Positions 36,000-48,715 of a DNA stretch of 64,000 bases are shown here, in pieces. Within the stretch, counting starts at the first letter, position 1. Every line of letters starts with the position of its first letter. The stretch lies in the NCBI RefSeq assembly GCF_022809775.1, contig NZ_CP094380.1:1537001-1601000 (forward strand), read 5' to 3'. Below the pieces are notes generated by a model. The model saw nothing but the letters and a program-made list of their open reading frames with translations. It did no database searches and was not told where the DNA came from. This DNA comes from Pseudodesulfovibrio tunisiensis. GTDB taxonomy: Bacteria > Desulfobacterota > Desulfovibrionia > Desulfovibrionales > Desulfovibrionaceae. The position numbers and the translations under genes are program-made.

Positions 36000-36977
36000 A
36001 TGCCCACACTGCCCACGCCCGATTATTCACCCCGCTTCCCGTTCACCAGCGGACATGTCCAGACCATGTATCCCACGCTGTTCCGGCCCGAGCCCGAGGC
36101 CGAACCGCGCAGGGAACGCATCGAAACTCCGGATCAGGACTTTCTGGACATCGACTGGCACGAATGTTCGTCCGGCAATGCGCACAGGCTGGCCGTGGTC
36201 AGCCACGGTCTGGAAGGAAATTCGCGCAAGAAGTATCCGCTGGGCATGGCCCGGGAACTGACCCGACGCGGCTGGGACGTGATCTGCCTGAACTTCCGGG
36301 GGTGCTCGGGGGAACCGAACCGACTGCCCCGCCTCTACCATTCGGGCGTGACCGACGACCTGCACACCGTGCTCTGCCATGGTCTCGCAACGGGCAGATA
36401 TGCCGAAGCCGCGCTTGTCGGGTTCAGCATGGGGGGCAACCAGACCCTGAAATATCTGGGGGAAAACCCGGACAAGGTGCCCAGTCAGGTCAAATGCGCG
36501 GCCGTATTCTCGGTGCCGTGCGATCTGGCCGGATCGTGTCGGGTCATGAGCCGGACCATAAACCGGGTCTACATGGAATATTTCATGAAGGGACTGCGCG
36601 AAAAGGTACGGATCAAGGCAAACATGTTCCCGGAACTGGTGAACACGGACGGGCTGGACCGCATCAAGGCGTTCGCCCCGTTCGACGACAGATACACAGC
36701 CCCGCTGCACGGCTTCCGGGATGCGACGGACTACTATGAAAAATGCTCGTCGCTTCGTGTTCTGGACAGCATCCGCATCCCCACCCTGCTGGTGCAGGCC
36801 AGAAACGATCCGTTCCTGTCCAGATCGTGCTATCCCGAGCAGCAGGCCGGAACCAGTCCGTTCCTGTTTCTGGAAATGCCCAAATACGGCGGGCACGTCG
36901 GCTTCATGCCGCTCGACCGGGGAGAAACCTACTGGTCCGAAGCACGGGCCGCGAATTTTCTGGAAAGCCGGAGCTGA
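36000..36977 (+). CDS. Alpha/beta hydrolase, YheT type
   Basis: The 325-residue protein has the HVQTMYPTLFR N-terminal motif of the YheT family. The catalytic nucleophile is in GFSMGGNQTLKYLGE (GxSxG), an HG oxyanion stretch is in VVSHGLEGNSRKKY, and the acid/His end is in QARNDPFL and GGHVGFM. The family members are probably esterases or lipases of unknown substrate. The ATG at 36000 has no strong ribosome site. It is convergent with the binding-protein gene at 36997 (19-base gap). Confidence 0.85.
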   Translation: MPTLPTPDYSPRFPFTSGHVQTMYPTLFRPEPEAEPRRERIETPDQDFLDIDWHECSSGNAHRLAVVSHGLEGNSRKKYPLGMARELTRRGWDVICLNFRGCSGEPNRLPRLYHSGVTDDLHTVLCHGLATGRYAEAALVGFSMGGNQTLKYLGENPDKVPSQVKCAAVFSVPCDLAGSCRVMSRTINRVYMEYFMKGLREKVRIKANMFPELVNTDGLDRIKAFAPFDDRYTAPLHGFRDATDYYEKCSSLRVLDSIRIPTLLVQARNDPFLSRSCYPEQQAGTSPFLFLEMPKYGGHVGFMPLDRGETYWSEARAANFLESRS

Positions 36978-36996
36978 AGCGGCTCCGAAACGGGAA

Positions 36997-37863
36997 TCAC
37001 AGACTCCGGCTGATGCAACGTCCGCCGGAAAGCAGACAGAGTACGACCCCCAGAAGCACAAGGGCCGCGATCACGATGGAAGGCACGAGCCACTTGGGCA
37101 TGCCTGGTTCCTCGGGAATCCACCGCCGCTTGATACGCTCCCTGTCCTTGGCGGGAATTTCCGCAAATCCCCGGTCGATCAGATCGAGCAACTCTCCATT
37201 GCCCTTGGACACTGCCGGATGGAGCGTCATTTCATACATGACTTGCACGGCAACGAAATCGTCATTTGCGGCCATGGCGCCGAGCTGATACTGAAGCGTG
37301 GGATATTCCGTAAGAAAGGCGTCCACCCGCCCTTCCACTGCCGCCCTGACCATGTCCTCGGACGAATCGAACGCCACGGTTATCATGCCGGGATAAAACT
37401 TGTTCATATGGTACTCGGAATAGCCTTCCCGCAGAATGGCGATCTTCCTGCCTGCGAGATCAGCCACGGACGAGGCACCAAGGGACTTGCGTGCAAACAG
37501 CTTGTCCAGCAATACGGCGTAGGGCTCGCCGTAATCGAGAAAGGACTCCCGTTCCCTGCTGAAATAAAGTCCGCTATGCACATCGGCCCTGCCGTCGCGT
37601 ACCATTGCCAATGATTCCGGCCATGTTCCCAGCACAAACCTTACCGGCACCCCGGTTCTGACCGACCATGCATGCCACAAATCCACGGCCAACCCCTTTG
37701 CCTCGCCGTTCAGTCCAAGGGAACATATCGGGGGCATGGAAGCCGAACCGCTTACCATGATGCCATTTGCATATTGTTCCGGAACCTGCATGGCCGCGCC
37801 GGGGGCCGCCGAAAACAGGAAAAGCATGGCAAAAGGCAACAGCCTGAAAAACATTCTCCGCAC
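36997..37863 (-). CDS. Orphan solute-binding protein, membrane-anchored
   Basis: The 288-residue protein begins MRRMFFRLLPFAMLFLFSAA, a signal peptide. A bacterial extracellular solute-binding family 3 domain follows (GLAVDLWHAWSVRTGVPVRF, GRADVHSGLYFSRERES, LAGRKIAILREGYSEY). A C-terminal membrane segment (WLVPSIVIAALVLLGVVLCL) ends it. The start is GTG six bases after AGGAGG. The C-terminal anchor and the lack of permease genes nearby argue for a sensory or scavenging role rather than a classic ABC binding protein. A similar but unanchored protein is at 50137. Confidence 0.8.
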   Translation of the reverse strand: MRRMFFRLLPFAMLFLFSAAPGAAMQVPEQYANGIMVSGSASMPPICSLGLNGEAKGLAVDLWHAWSVRTGVPVRFVLGTWPESLAMVRDGRADVHSGLYFSRERESFLDYGEPYAVLLDKLFARKSLGASSVADLAGRKIAILREGYSEYHMNKFYPGMITVAFDSSEDMVRAAVEGRVDAFLTEYPTLQYQLGAMAANDDFVAVQVMYEMTLHPAVSKGNGELLDLIDRGFAEIPAKDRERIKRRWIPEEPGMPKWLVPSIVIAALVLLGVVLCLLSGGRCISRSL

Positions 37864-37944
37864 AAACACCCTCCTTGGAGCCAAGGTCGTTATCCGGGGC
37901 TTGGCGTTGGGTCAATGATAATTCATACCACATACGTATAATAT

Positions 37945-37986
37945 AAAATCCGCCAGCTTCCCGGCAAGGGGACGCTGGCGGATTTT
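37945..37986 (-). terminator. Terminator of clpB
   Basis: AAAATCCGCCAGC and GCTGGCGGATTTT form a 13-bp stem around a 16-base loop. It lies just after the clpB stop at 38004 and can act in both directions. Confidence 0.85.
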
Positions 37987-38003
37987 TCATTTGTCTTCTT
38001 GAA

Positions 38004-40601
<2,598 letters not shown>

Positions 40602-40752
40602 ATGTGTTCCTCCTTGTATTCCGAAATGCAGCGACAGTTCACAAGACCGCAGTCACGGCCCGATGATCGGCCGCAAAAAAAGTCCAGAACCGAAAGCGGA
40701 AAATACGGCTGACGGGACTGAACCTTGTTTGCGGCCCTTCCGGGCCGGGCCG

Positions 40753-41088
40753 CTAAACCAGCCGTTTCAACGCCTTGATTTCCTTTTCCAGTTCCTCGAC
40801 CCGTTCCAGCAGGTCCACGATGATGGACCCGCTGTTCAGGGACACGTCCAGATCCTTGACCAGCCGCATCAGTCTGATGATGCGGTACACGTCCTTGAGA
40901 CGGAAAAGATATTCGTCCGCCCCGGTCTTGGCAGGCTCAATCCAGCCCAGTTCAAGCAATTCGGCAACATCCGCAGGCTGAATCTGGGTCAGCTCCACCA
41001 ATTGATTCCAAGCCACGCAATCGGACCGTTCGGGCAGGTTCGTGCCGGACATCCGAAGATCAAGCTCCCTGAATTTCTTGAACACCAT
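40753..41088 (-). CDS. cbpM: Chaperone modulator CbpM
   Basis: The 111-residue protein has a MerR-like region (CVAWNQLVELTQIQPADVAE, LLELGWIEPAKTGADEYLF, LKDVYRIIRLMRLVKDLDVS) and a C-terminal coiled coil (LLERVEELEKEIKALKRL). CbpM-type proteins inhibit the J-protein CbpA. It sits eight bases after cbpA with AGGAGCGGCC upstream. Its place between cbpA and clpB supports the assignment. Confidence 0.85.
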   Translation of the reverse strand: MVFKKFRELDLRMSGTNLPERSDCVAWNQLVELTQIQPADVAELLELGWIEPAKTGADEYLFRLKDVYRIIRLMRLVKDLDVSLNSGSIIVDLLERVEELEKEIKALKRLV

Positions 41089-41096
41089 GGCCGCTC

Positions 41097-42144
<1,048 letters not shown>

Positions 42145-42211
42145 GAAGGCGACTTGCATCTCATCGCATTTTTTCCACACCTTTTTCAACACCCAGCCGT
42201 TTGGAGGACGC

Positions 42212-42769
42212 ATGACACGACTCTCACACATCGCACTGTGCCTCACCGTCATCGGATTCGCCATGATAAACCTGGCATGGACTCCATGGGGAGCCATCTA
42301 CGATGCGGCGCGTGACGAGAGAGGTCTGGCCGATCAGGCCGCGGACAAGGAAATATCCCTGTCCATCAAGGCCAAGCTCGCCGACCGGGATGCGAAAAAG
42401 GCACTCGGTGTCAAGGTGTACTCTTTTCTGGGCAACGTCTACCTTGTCGGCGCTTTGGATGATCCCGGATTTCAGGTGTTCGCTCTGGAAACCGCCAAGT
42501 CGACCGATGGCGTGCGCAACGTGAAGCGCCATTTCGTGCGCAAAAGCGACACCATGGCAACGGATCTGGAGATAGCGGCCAAGGTCAGGACGCGGCTCGT
42601 GGCAGAAAAGGATTTCAGTTCCACGCAGGTGGAAACCGAGGTGTTCAACGGTGAGGTGATCATGCTGGGCATGGTGCGAAGCCGGAACGATGAAGCCACG
42701 GCCAAGCGCATTGCCCGGGATGTGGACGGCGTGCGCAAGGTCACGTCATTCCTGATCCCTTCGGAATAG
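42212..42769 (+). CDS. BON-domain protein
   Basis: The 185-residue protein has an N-terminal signal or anchor (HIALCLTVIGFAMINLAW) and two BON domains (DKEISLSIKAKLADRDAK with VKVYSFLGNVYLVGAL, then IAAKVRTRLVAEKDFSSTQV with VEVFNGEVIMLG-like). BON proteins are periplasmic, often osmotic or envelope-stress linked (OsmY/YraP type). GGAGGAC precedes the start. It is divergent from the chaperone operon and convergent with the PHP gene, a seven-base gap away. Confidence 0.88.
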   Translation: MTRLSHIALCLTVIGFAMINLAWTPWGAIYDAARDERGLADQAADKEISLSIKAKLADRDAKKALGVKVYSFLGNVYLVGALDDPGFQVFALETAKSTDGVRNVKRHFVRKSDTMATDLEIAAKVRTRLVAEKDFSSTQVETEVFNGEVIMLGMVRSRNDEATAKRIARDVDGVRKVTSFLIPSE

Positions 42770-42776
42770 ACGGCGA

Positions 42777-43380
42777 TCAGACGGCCTCGGCACGGGACAG
42801 GGCCGGTTCGCACGCGCCGCACCGCAGGGCGGACGTCAGGTCGGCCAGGCAGGTCACTGGCGAAAGGAAATGCGTGGGGTGCGTGCCCAGTTCGGACAGG
42901 GTGTGCGCATCCGATCCGGCGCACGCCGTCAGGCCGTGGCGACGGGCAAGGTCCACGGCAAGACGGTTTTCCGCAAGGGAATTGCGTCCGTTCTCCACTT
43001 CCACAACAGGCCGCGCACCGCGCAGCATGGCCTCGTCCGTCCACCGCCCCCCTTCCCCGAAAGGGATGCGCGAACACGGCTGCCCCGTTGTTTTCCAGCG
43101 CAAACCGAAACAGACCGGGCGCATCCAGCCCCACGGGCGGCTCGACAAAATCCCCGAACACCAGCACATCCCCCTGAGGGGTGTGGCATTCCACGCCGAT
43201 CAGCACGAGCAGGCCGTCATCCTGCAATCCCGGACGCACCATGCCGGCCGCGCGCATGGATTCGTGATCCGTGATGCACACTCCGTCCAGCCCCGCGCCA
43301 CGCGCATTGCCGAGAATTTCCCCGATATCCATGACGCTGCATTCCGACACTGTGGAATGGACATGCAGATCGATGATCAT
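42777..43380 (-). pseudogene. PHP-domain phosphoesterase, frameshifted
   Basis: The gene starts at MIIDLHVHSTVSECSVMD with GGGAGAAAA upstream. It shows PHP metal motifs (HVHS, DHES, VECHTP, AHPF). The reading frame breaks between 43045 and 43062, in the stretch with TTT, GGGG and GGGGGG runs. The second half (VVEVENGRNSLAENRLAV, ACAGSDAHTLSELG) continues in another frame to a stop at 42777. Removing one base gives exactly 200 residues, a normal small PHP protein with the SDAH motif. PHP proteins are phosphoesterases, often nucleotide or histidinol phosphatases. Whether it is broken or a sequencing error is not decidable here. Confidence 0.8.
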
Positions 43381-43504
43381 AAATTTTTCTCCCTGCAAGG
43401 TTCCTGGTTGCCCGAGGAGGCGCACCTTGCTAGCATCTGGATACACGACCCGAGTCAATTCGAAACATAGTTTCTTTCGATACAACCTTTCAAGGAGCAT
43501 ACCC

Positions 43505-44815
43505 TTGCCGGATAAATGCCTTCTCATACTGCTGGACGGTCTTGGAGACCGTTCCTATGCCAGCTACGACCATCAAACCCCGCTTCAGGCCGCGGAGACT
43601 CCGTGTCTGGACTCCCTTGCGGCCCGGGCAGGCACCGGGCTGTTCCATGCCTCGCGCTATGGCGAGGCCCTGCCCAGTGAAAACGCGCACTTTGCCCTTT
43701 TCGGTTACGAGATGACCGATTTCCCGGGACGCGGTCCTCTGGAGGCTCTGGGTTCGGACATCGACCTTGCGCCGAACGACGTGGCCATTCTCGCCCACTT
43801 CACCCACCTGCTCAAGGATCTGGACGGCAGACTCATCCTCAAATACGACCGAAGTTGCGCCACGATCGAAGAGGCCAACGAGCTTTACGAGGCCGTGGGC
43901 GAATACGAAACCCAGGGAGTGAAGATCAGATTCCAGAAAAGCAACCGGCTGTTCGGCGTGCTCACGCTTCAGGGCGACGTCTCCCCGTACGTCACGGATT
44001 CCAACCCCATGATCGACGGACGATTCATTTCCGAGATCGTGCCGCTGGAAGGCCATGAAAACGATCCCGCGACCATCCGCACGGCAGCAGCCCTGACCGA
44101 ATATCTGACCTGGGCGCACAAGGAACTGGAAAAGCATCCGCAGGCCGCCCTGCGCAAACGCCAGAAGCTGCCGCCCTTCAACGGCATCGTGACGCAGCGC
44201 GCAGGCAGGCTCAAGACCCCGCGCCAGTTCACGGACCGCTTCGGTCTGCACGGCGCGTCCATTTCCAATGGCGTCGTGTACAAGGGCATTGCCAAATATC
44301 TCGGTCTGGACGCGATCCATGCCGTCAACACCGGCGACCATGCGCGCGACATCAAGAAACGCATGCTGCTGGCGGAAGAAGCCCTGCAAACCCACGATTT
44401 CGTGCATCTGCACATGGATGCGCCGGACAAGGCGGCCCACACCAAGAACCCGGACTCCAAGCGCAAGGCCATCGCGGCCATTGACAAGGGGTTGGCCGAG
44501 ACCATCGAAAACTTCCTGACCGACGACATGCTCGTGGTGGTCACGGCGGACCACTCCACCCCCAGTCAGGGCTACATGGTCCACTCGGGCGAGCCCGTGC
44601 CGTGCATGTTCATCGGCGACGGCGTACGCCGGGACAACGTGACCGAATTCAACGAAGTTTCGGTCTGCTCCGGCTCCCTCGGCGGACTGCGCGGCACCGA
44701 GATCATGGGCATGATGCTCAACGGCCTTGACCGCGCGCGGCTTCAGGGCATCCGGGACTGCCCGCAGAATCAGGACAGCTGGCCCGGCGACTATCAACCC
44801 TTCGTCATCAAATGA
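43505..44815 (+). CDS. apgM: Phosphoglycerate mutase, archaeal (ApgM) type
   Basis: The 436-residue protein belongs to the alkaline-phosphatase superfamily, ApgM branch. Those are cofactor-independent, metal-dependent phosphoglycerate mutases. The metal Asp is in LLILLDGLGDRS; the catalytic Ser/metal motif is PSENAHFALFGYE; further metal ligands lie in HLHMDAPDKAAH and VVVTADHSTPS. The start is TTG behind AAGGAG; the upstream ATG frame lacks a site. The next gene is the NMNAT-like gene. Role in glycolysis/gluconeogenesis is inferred; some relatives have different phosphotransfer substrates. Confidence 0.8.
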   Translation: MPDKCLLILLDGLGDRSYASYDHQTPLQAAETPCLDSLAARAGTGLFHASRYGEALPSENAHFALFGYEMTDFPGRGPLEALGSDIDLAPNDVAILAHFTHLLKDLDGRLILKYDRSCATIEEANELYEAVGEYETQGVKIRFQKSNRLFGVLTLQGDVSPYVTDSNPMIDGRFISEIVPLEGHENDPATIRTAAALTEYLTWAHKELEKHPQAALRKRQKLPPFNGIVTQRAGRLKTPRQFTDRFGLHGASISNGVVYKGIAKYLGLDAIHAVNTGDHARDIKKRMLLAEEALQTHDFVHLHMDAPDKAAHTKNPDSKRKAIAAIDKGLAETIENFLTDDMLVVVTADHSTPSQGYMVHSGEPVPCMFIGDGVRRDNVTEFNEVSVCSGSLGGLRGTEIMGMMLNGLDRARLQGIRDCPQNQDSWPGDYQPFVIK

Positions 44816-44883
44816 CGACCCGCTAACCACGGTCGGTCGCGCCGGACCTTCGGCGCGGCCGACCGATTCTCCAAGGAGGCCGA

Positions 44884-45436
44884 ATGCACGAATTGGGCGT
44901 GATTCACGGACGATTCCAGATTCTGCACAACGACCACCTCACCTATCTCCTCGCCGGAAAGAAACGCTGCCGCCACCTCCTCGTGGGCGTGACCAATCCG
45001 GACCCGATTCTATCCGGAAACGAAACCACGGACCCGGCCCGGTCCGATCCCCTGAACAATCCCTGCACCTATTACGAACGCAGCCGCATGGTCCGGGCCG
45101 CTCTGGTCCGGGCCGGAATTCCGCTGACGGACTTCAGCGTCACTCCTCTGCCCATCTCCCGGCCCGATCTGCTGATCCACTATGCCCCGAAGGACGCGGT
45201 CTATTACCTCACCATATATGACGACTGGGGACGCGCAAAAAAAGGCCCGCCTTGAACGGCTGGGCCTGACCACCTGCATCTTGTGGAAAAAAGCTCCGCA
45301 CGAAAAGGGCATTTCGGGCCGCGCAATCCGGCAGGCCATCCGTCAAGGGAACGCATGGAAGGACAAGGTGCCGCCTCCGGTTGCCGAACTCGTGGAACAG
45401 CTCGGCATTGCAAGACGGCTCGGGCAGAATCACTGA
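44884..45436 (+). pseudogene. NMN adenylyltransferase-like protein, frameshifted
   Basis: The N-terminal half has the nucleotidyltransferase motif GVIHGRFQILHNDH (about 5-18), then GVTNPDPILSG. The frame is lost at a run of seven A residues (45237-45243) after DDWGRA. The other frame continues with ARLERLGLTTCILWKKAPHE and ISGRAIRQAIRQG, the C-terminal nucleotide-binding motif of this family, to a stop at 45436. Dropping one A gives 183 residues, the normal size. It resembles archaeal NadM-type enzymes making NAD from NMN. A7 runs can slip in transcription, so a functional product is possible. The end overlaps the convergent rhomboid gene by seven bases. Confidence 0.75.
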
Positions 45437-46161
45437 ACCGGGGAATCCTGATCGTAATCCCGGGAATCCGGATTGTAGCAGAAGTAGCAGTGCCCTCTGC
45501 GGCGAAATATCTGGATCAGCAGGATTCCGGCAACGAATCCGCCGATGTGCGCCCACCAGGCCACGCTTGCGGCACCGTCGCCATCGGGAAGCAGCCCGGA
45601 CACGATCTGGGTCAGGAACCACACGCCCAGAAACACCAGAGCCGGAATGCGCAGCAGCAGGGGCAGGAAGAACAGAGGCACCAGCGTCAGCACATTGCCA
45701 TGGGGATACAGCACCACATAGGCGCCCATGACTCCGGCCACGGCACCGGACGCGCCCACGATCGGAATGGCCGAACCGGTGTCGGACAGCATGTGCAAAG
45801 CCACGGCAGCCAGTCCGCACAGCAGATAGAAGACCACGAATCCGCCGTGACCGGTCACATCCTCGATATTGTCCCCGAAAATCCAGAGCATCCACATGTT
45901 CAGCAGCAGATGCAGCCAACCGCTGTGCAGAAACATGTAGGTGAACAGCGGCCAGCCAAGAGTGTGCGGATACCCGGCCCATGCCGCCCATTCCGGCTCG
46001 AAGAATCGGGCCGGAACAACGCCGAACAGATGAAAGAGTTGCACCACGGCGCGCGGGCCGAGGCTCTGCTCGTACAGAAAACCCAGAACATTGAGCGCGA
46101 TGATGCCGATGACCATGATCGGCATATGCACACGCGGCACATTGTCCCGGATCGGAATCAT
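45430..46161 (-). CDS. Rhomboid-family intramembrane serine protease
   Basis: The 243-residue membrane protein has about six hydrophobic segments. The catalytic serine lies in VGASGAVAGVMGA (about S135) and the histidine in WWAHIGGFVAG (about H201). A conserved loop is FTYMFLHSGWLHLLLNMW. The C-terminus after the last helix carries a CYFCYN motif of unclear role. The start at MIPIRDN is chosen because it overlaps the upstream fusion gene's stop as ATGA. It cleaves membrane proteins; the substrate is unknown. Confidence 0.92.
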   Translation of the reverse strand: MIPIRDNVPRVHMPIMVIGIIALNVLGFLYEQSLGPRAVVQLFHLFGVVPARFFEPEWAAWAGYPHTLGWPLFTYMFLHSGWLHLLLNMWMLWIFGDNIEDVTGHGGFVVFYLLCGLAAVALHMLSDTGSAIPIVGASGAVAGVMGAYVVLYPHGNVLTLVPLFFLPLLLRIPALVFLGVWFLTQIVSGLLPDGDGAASVAWWAHIGGFVAGILLIQIFRRRGHCYFCYNPDSRDYDQDSPVQ

Positions 46162-47834
46162 GCACTGTCCTCCATTTCCCGGATCTGCCGGGCCAACTCC
46201 GGCCACAACGCGGCCAGCCTGTCACGAAATCCGGCCTCGCGTTCCCGGATCAGTTCCCGGGCTCGGGTCACCAGTTGTTCGACTCCAACGCGCAATTCGT
46301 CCAGAGTTCCCCGGTTCGGCACGATCACGTCGCACGCTTCACGCTTCCGTTCCGCAGGCCATTGCCAGGAATCGAACGCGGCCAGCGTTTCCGGGGCAAG
46401 TCCGCGCGACTCGCGCATGATGGAATGCCGCCGCTCGTCAGGACAGTCCACATAGGCGCACAAATCCACCATGTCTTCCCGATGCCACCCGGCTTCCACC
46501 AGCAGAGGCACCTCCGCAACCGCCAATTTCCGATCCCGATTTTCTGCAAAGAACTCCATGCAGGCATGACGCACCATCGGATGAACCATGTCCATGATTT
46601 CCCGTCGAAAGGCATCGGATTCCAGCATGGTCTGAAACAGGGCCGGCTTGTCCACGCTCCCGTCATCCCGGGAAAAACGTCCTCCGAACCGCTGTTGCAC
46701 CATGACCGCGCCGTCGCAGCCCGCCTCGTACAATTCCCCCACGGCCGCATCCGCGCTGAACACGGGCAACCCCATGTCCCGCAGCATTCCCAGTACCGTG
46801 GACTTGCCGCATCCGGGCATTCCGGTCAGGCCGATGCGCAGGCACCCCGCATTCAAGCCGCGCAAAAGCGCCTGAAAGTCCTCGGGCGGCTCGCGCCAGA
46901 ATTCCAAAGGCTCGTTCGAAGCCGGATGGTTCAGGGCAAGGTAGAAGGCATGCAGCATCTGGCGCGGAGCCAGCCCAGCCAGTGCGCCACCACGAGCGAC
47001 CCACTCCTTGTGTTCGCGCGATCCATATAAGACATCACCCACCAGAGGATGCCCGATGTGGGCCATGTGCACGCGAATCTGATGGGTACGGCCCGTGAAG
47101 ATGCGTACCGCAACCAGACTTGCCCGGGAACGCGAATCCGTCCAGACCACACGATAGGCGCTGCGCGCGTCCCTGCCGCCCTTGGTCAGCACGGCCATGC
47201 AGGTCTTGCGGGACGGATGCCTGCCCAACGGAGCATCGATCAGGCCGGATTCCGATTCGGGAACGCCGTGCACAACGGCCAGATACACCTTGCACACCTC
47301 GCGCCGGGCAAAGGCCGAGGAAAGCGCCAGACGATCCGCCTCGGTCCGTGCCACGGCAATGAGGCCGGACGTATCCTTGTCCAATCGATGCACGATGCCG
47401 GGTCGCTGCTCCTCCATGCCGGACACGTGCCCGGCCATGTCGGGCCAGCGGTGCAGAAGCCGGTGAACCAGCGTCGATCCGGATTCGCTCGGCGCGGGAT
47501 GCGTGGTCACCCCGGCCGGTTTGTGCACCACGGCCATGTGTGCATCCTCGTGAATTACGTCGAGATCGACAGGATCGGGTACGGGCCCCCCCCCGGACGA
47601 CACGCCTTCAGGTCCGACCAGCCGGAGCTGCTCGCCGCCCTTGAGCTTGAGACTGGCCTTGGTCACGGCCCGGCCGTCCACAAGGACACATCCTTCCTCG
47701 ATCCAGCCCCTGACTCTGCCCCGGGAAATGCCTTCGCCCGCAAGCTCCCGTCCCCAGAACGCATCGAGCCGCATTCCCCGGTCCGAAGCCTGCGCAGTCC
47801 TTTCCCATGTCGTGGTTGCATTATCCTGATTCAT
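46158..47834 (-). CDS. RluA-type pseudouridine synthase fused to dephospho-CoA kinase
   Basis: The 558-residue protein joins two enzymes in one frame. Residues 1-335 have an S4 domain (MRLDAFWGRELAGEGISRGR) and an RluA catalytic domain with HRLDKDTSGLIAVAR (catalytic Asp in the RLD motif) and GRTHQIRVHMAHIGHPLVGD. Residues 340-558 are a CoaE-type kinase: LTGMPGCGKSTVLGML (P-loop), then VDCPDERRHSIM and a C-terminal helix tail. The join is at about residue 336. The first activity modifies 23S rRNA uridines, the second finishes coenzyme A. It overlaps the rhomboid start by four bases. No frameshift is needed. Confidence 0.92.
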   Translation of the reverse strand: MNQDNATTTWERTAQASDRGMRLDAFWGRELAGEGISRGRVRGWIEEGCVLVDGRAVTKASLKLKGGEQLRLVGPEGVSSGGGPVPDPVDLDVIHEDAHMAVVHKPAGVTTHPAPSESGSTLVHRLLHRWPDMAGHVSGMEEQRPGIVHRLDKDTSGLIAVARTEADRLALSSAFARREVCKVYLAVVHGVPESESGLIDAPLGRHPSRKTCMAVLTKGGRDARSAYRVVWTDSRSRASLVAVRIFTGRTHQIRVHMAHIGHPLVGDVLYGSREHKEWVARGGALAGLAPRQMLHAFYLALNHPASNEPLEFWREPPEDFQALLRGLNAGCLRIGLTGMPGCGKSTVLGMLRDMGLPVFSADAAVGELYEAGCDGAVMVQQRFGGRFSRDDGSVDKPALFQTMLESDAFRREIMDMVHPMVRHACMEFFAENRDRKLAVAEVPLLVEAGWHREDMVDLCAYVDCPDERRHSIMRESRGLAPETLAAFDSWQWPAERKREACDVIVPNRGTLDELRVGVEQLVTRARELIREREAGFRDRLAALWPELARQIREMEDSA

Positions 47835-47910
47835 GGCATGAGGATATACCTCGAATCATTGGAAAGTAAACGAGGATCGAAAAAGTTGTCGTCTTTTACA
47901 AAAATGTCTC

Positions 47911-47939
47911 TTGACCTGAAAATGGCTGAAGACTATAAG
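47911..47939 (+). promoter_or_regulatory. Promoter of upp-uraA
   Basis: TTGACC (47911-47916) and TATAAG (47934-47939) are exactly 17 bases apart, leaving a leader of about 65 bases before the upp GTG. Confidence 0.8.
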
Positions 47940-48011
47940 GACGAAGTTTTGCGCAATTGAAACTTTTCATGAAAACAATCCGGAAATCATAGCCAAGGAG
48001 GAGGAAAACCT

Positions 48012-48638
48012 GTGGCATTGCACGTGGTTGACCACCCGCTCATCCGACATAAGATCGGCATTTTAAGAAAGCATGACATCAGCACCAGCCGCTTTCGGCA
48101 GCTGGCCAATGAAATTACCCGCCTGCTCACCTACGAGGCGACCAAGGATTTCGAAACCGAAAAGGTCACCATCGAGGGTTGGGCCGGACCGGTGGAAGTG
48201 GACAACATCAAGGGCAAGAAAGTCACGGTGGTTCCCATTCTCCGCGCCGGTCTCGGCATGATCGACGGCGTATATGACATGATTCCCGGCGCCAAGGTGT
48301 CCGTCGTGGGCTTCTACCGCGATGAGGAAACCCTCCAGCCGGTGCAGTACTACGTCAAGCTCGCCAAGAACATCAACAAGCGCATGGCCATCATTCTGGA
48401 CCCGATGCTCGCCACCGGCGGCACTCTGGAAGCGACCATCCAGCTCCTCAAGGATGCTGGCTGCCAGTCCATTCGCGGCCTGTTTCTGGTTGCCGCGCCC
48501 GAGGGCGTGGAACGTATCCAGAAGGCCCACCCGGACGTGGACATATACTGTGCGGCAGTTGATGAACGTCTCAATGACGTCGGCTACATCATCCCCGGAC
48601 TCGGGGATGCCGGAGACAAGATTTTCGGCACCAAATAG
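48012..48638 (+). CDS. upp: Uracil phosphoribosyltransferase
   Basis: The 208-residue protein makes UMP from uracil and PRPP. The PRPP loop is [16 protein letters not shown] (about 133-148), and the uracil-binding end is [19 protein letters not shown]. The GTG start follows AAGGAGGAGG. It is the first gene of a uracil salvage pair with the permease uraA. A terminator at 48638-48668 lies in between and may reduce readthrough. Confidence 0.97.
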   Translation: MALHVVDHPLIRHKIGILRKHDISTSRFRQLANEITRLLTYEATKDFETEKVTIEGWAGPVEVDNIKGKKVTVVPILRAGLGMIDGVYDMIPGAKVSVVGFYRDEETLQPVQYYVKLAKNINKRMAIILDPMLATGGTLEATIQLLKDAGCQSIRGLFLVAAPEGVERIQKAHPDVDIYCAAVDERLNDVGYIIPGLGDAGDKIFGTK

Positions 48639-48668
48639 GGACAAGCTCAAGGGCTTGTCCCTTTTTTT
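48638..48668 (+). terminator. Terminator between upp and uraA
   Basis: GGGACAAGC and GCTTGTCCC pair around six bases, and seven T residues follow. It starts at the last base of the upp stop codon. Confidence 0.88.
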
Positions 48669-48715
48669 AGGTAGAGACCCATTTCATCATTTTCAGGAGA
48701 GGAGGACCCGACCCG

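Noticed and set aside
37864..37925. Promoter TTGACC with GATAAC for the binding-protein gene at 36997.
   Set aside because: The spacing is 15 bases and the -10 box is poor, so it is not listed.
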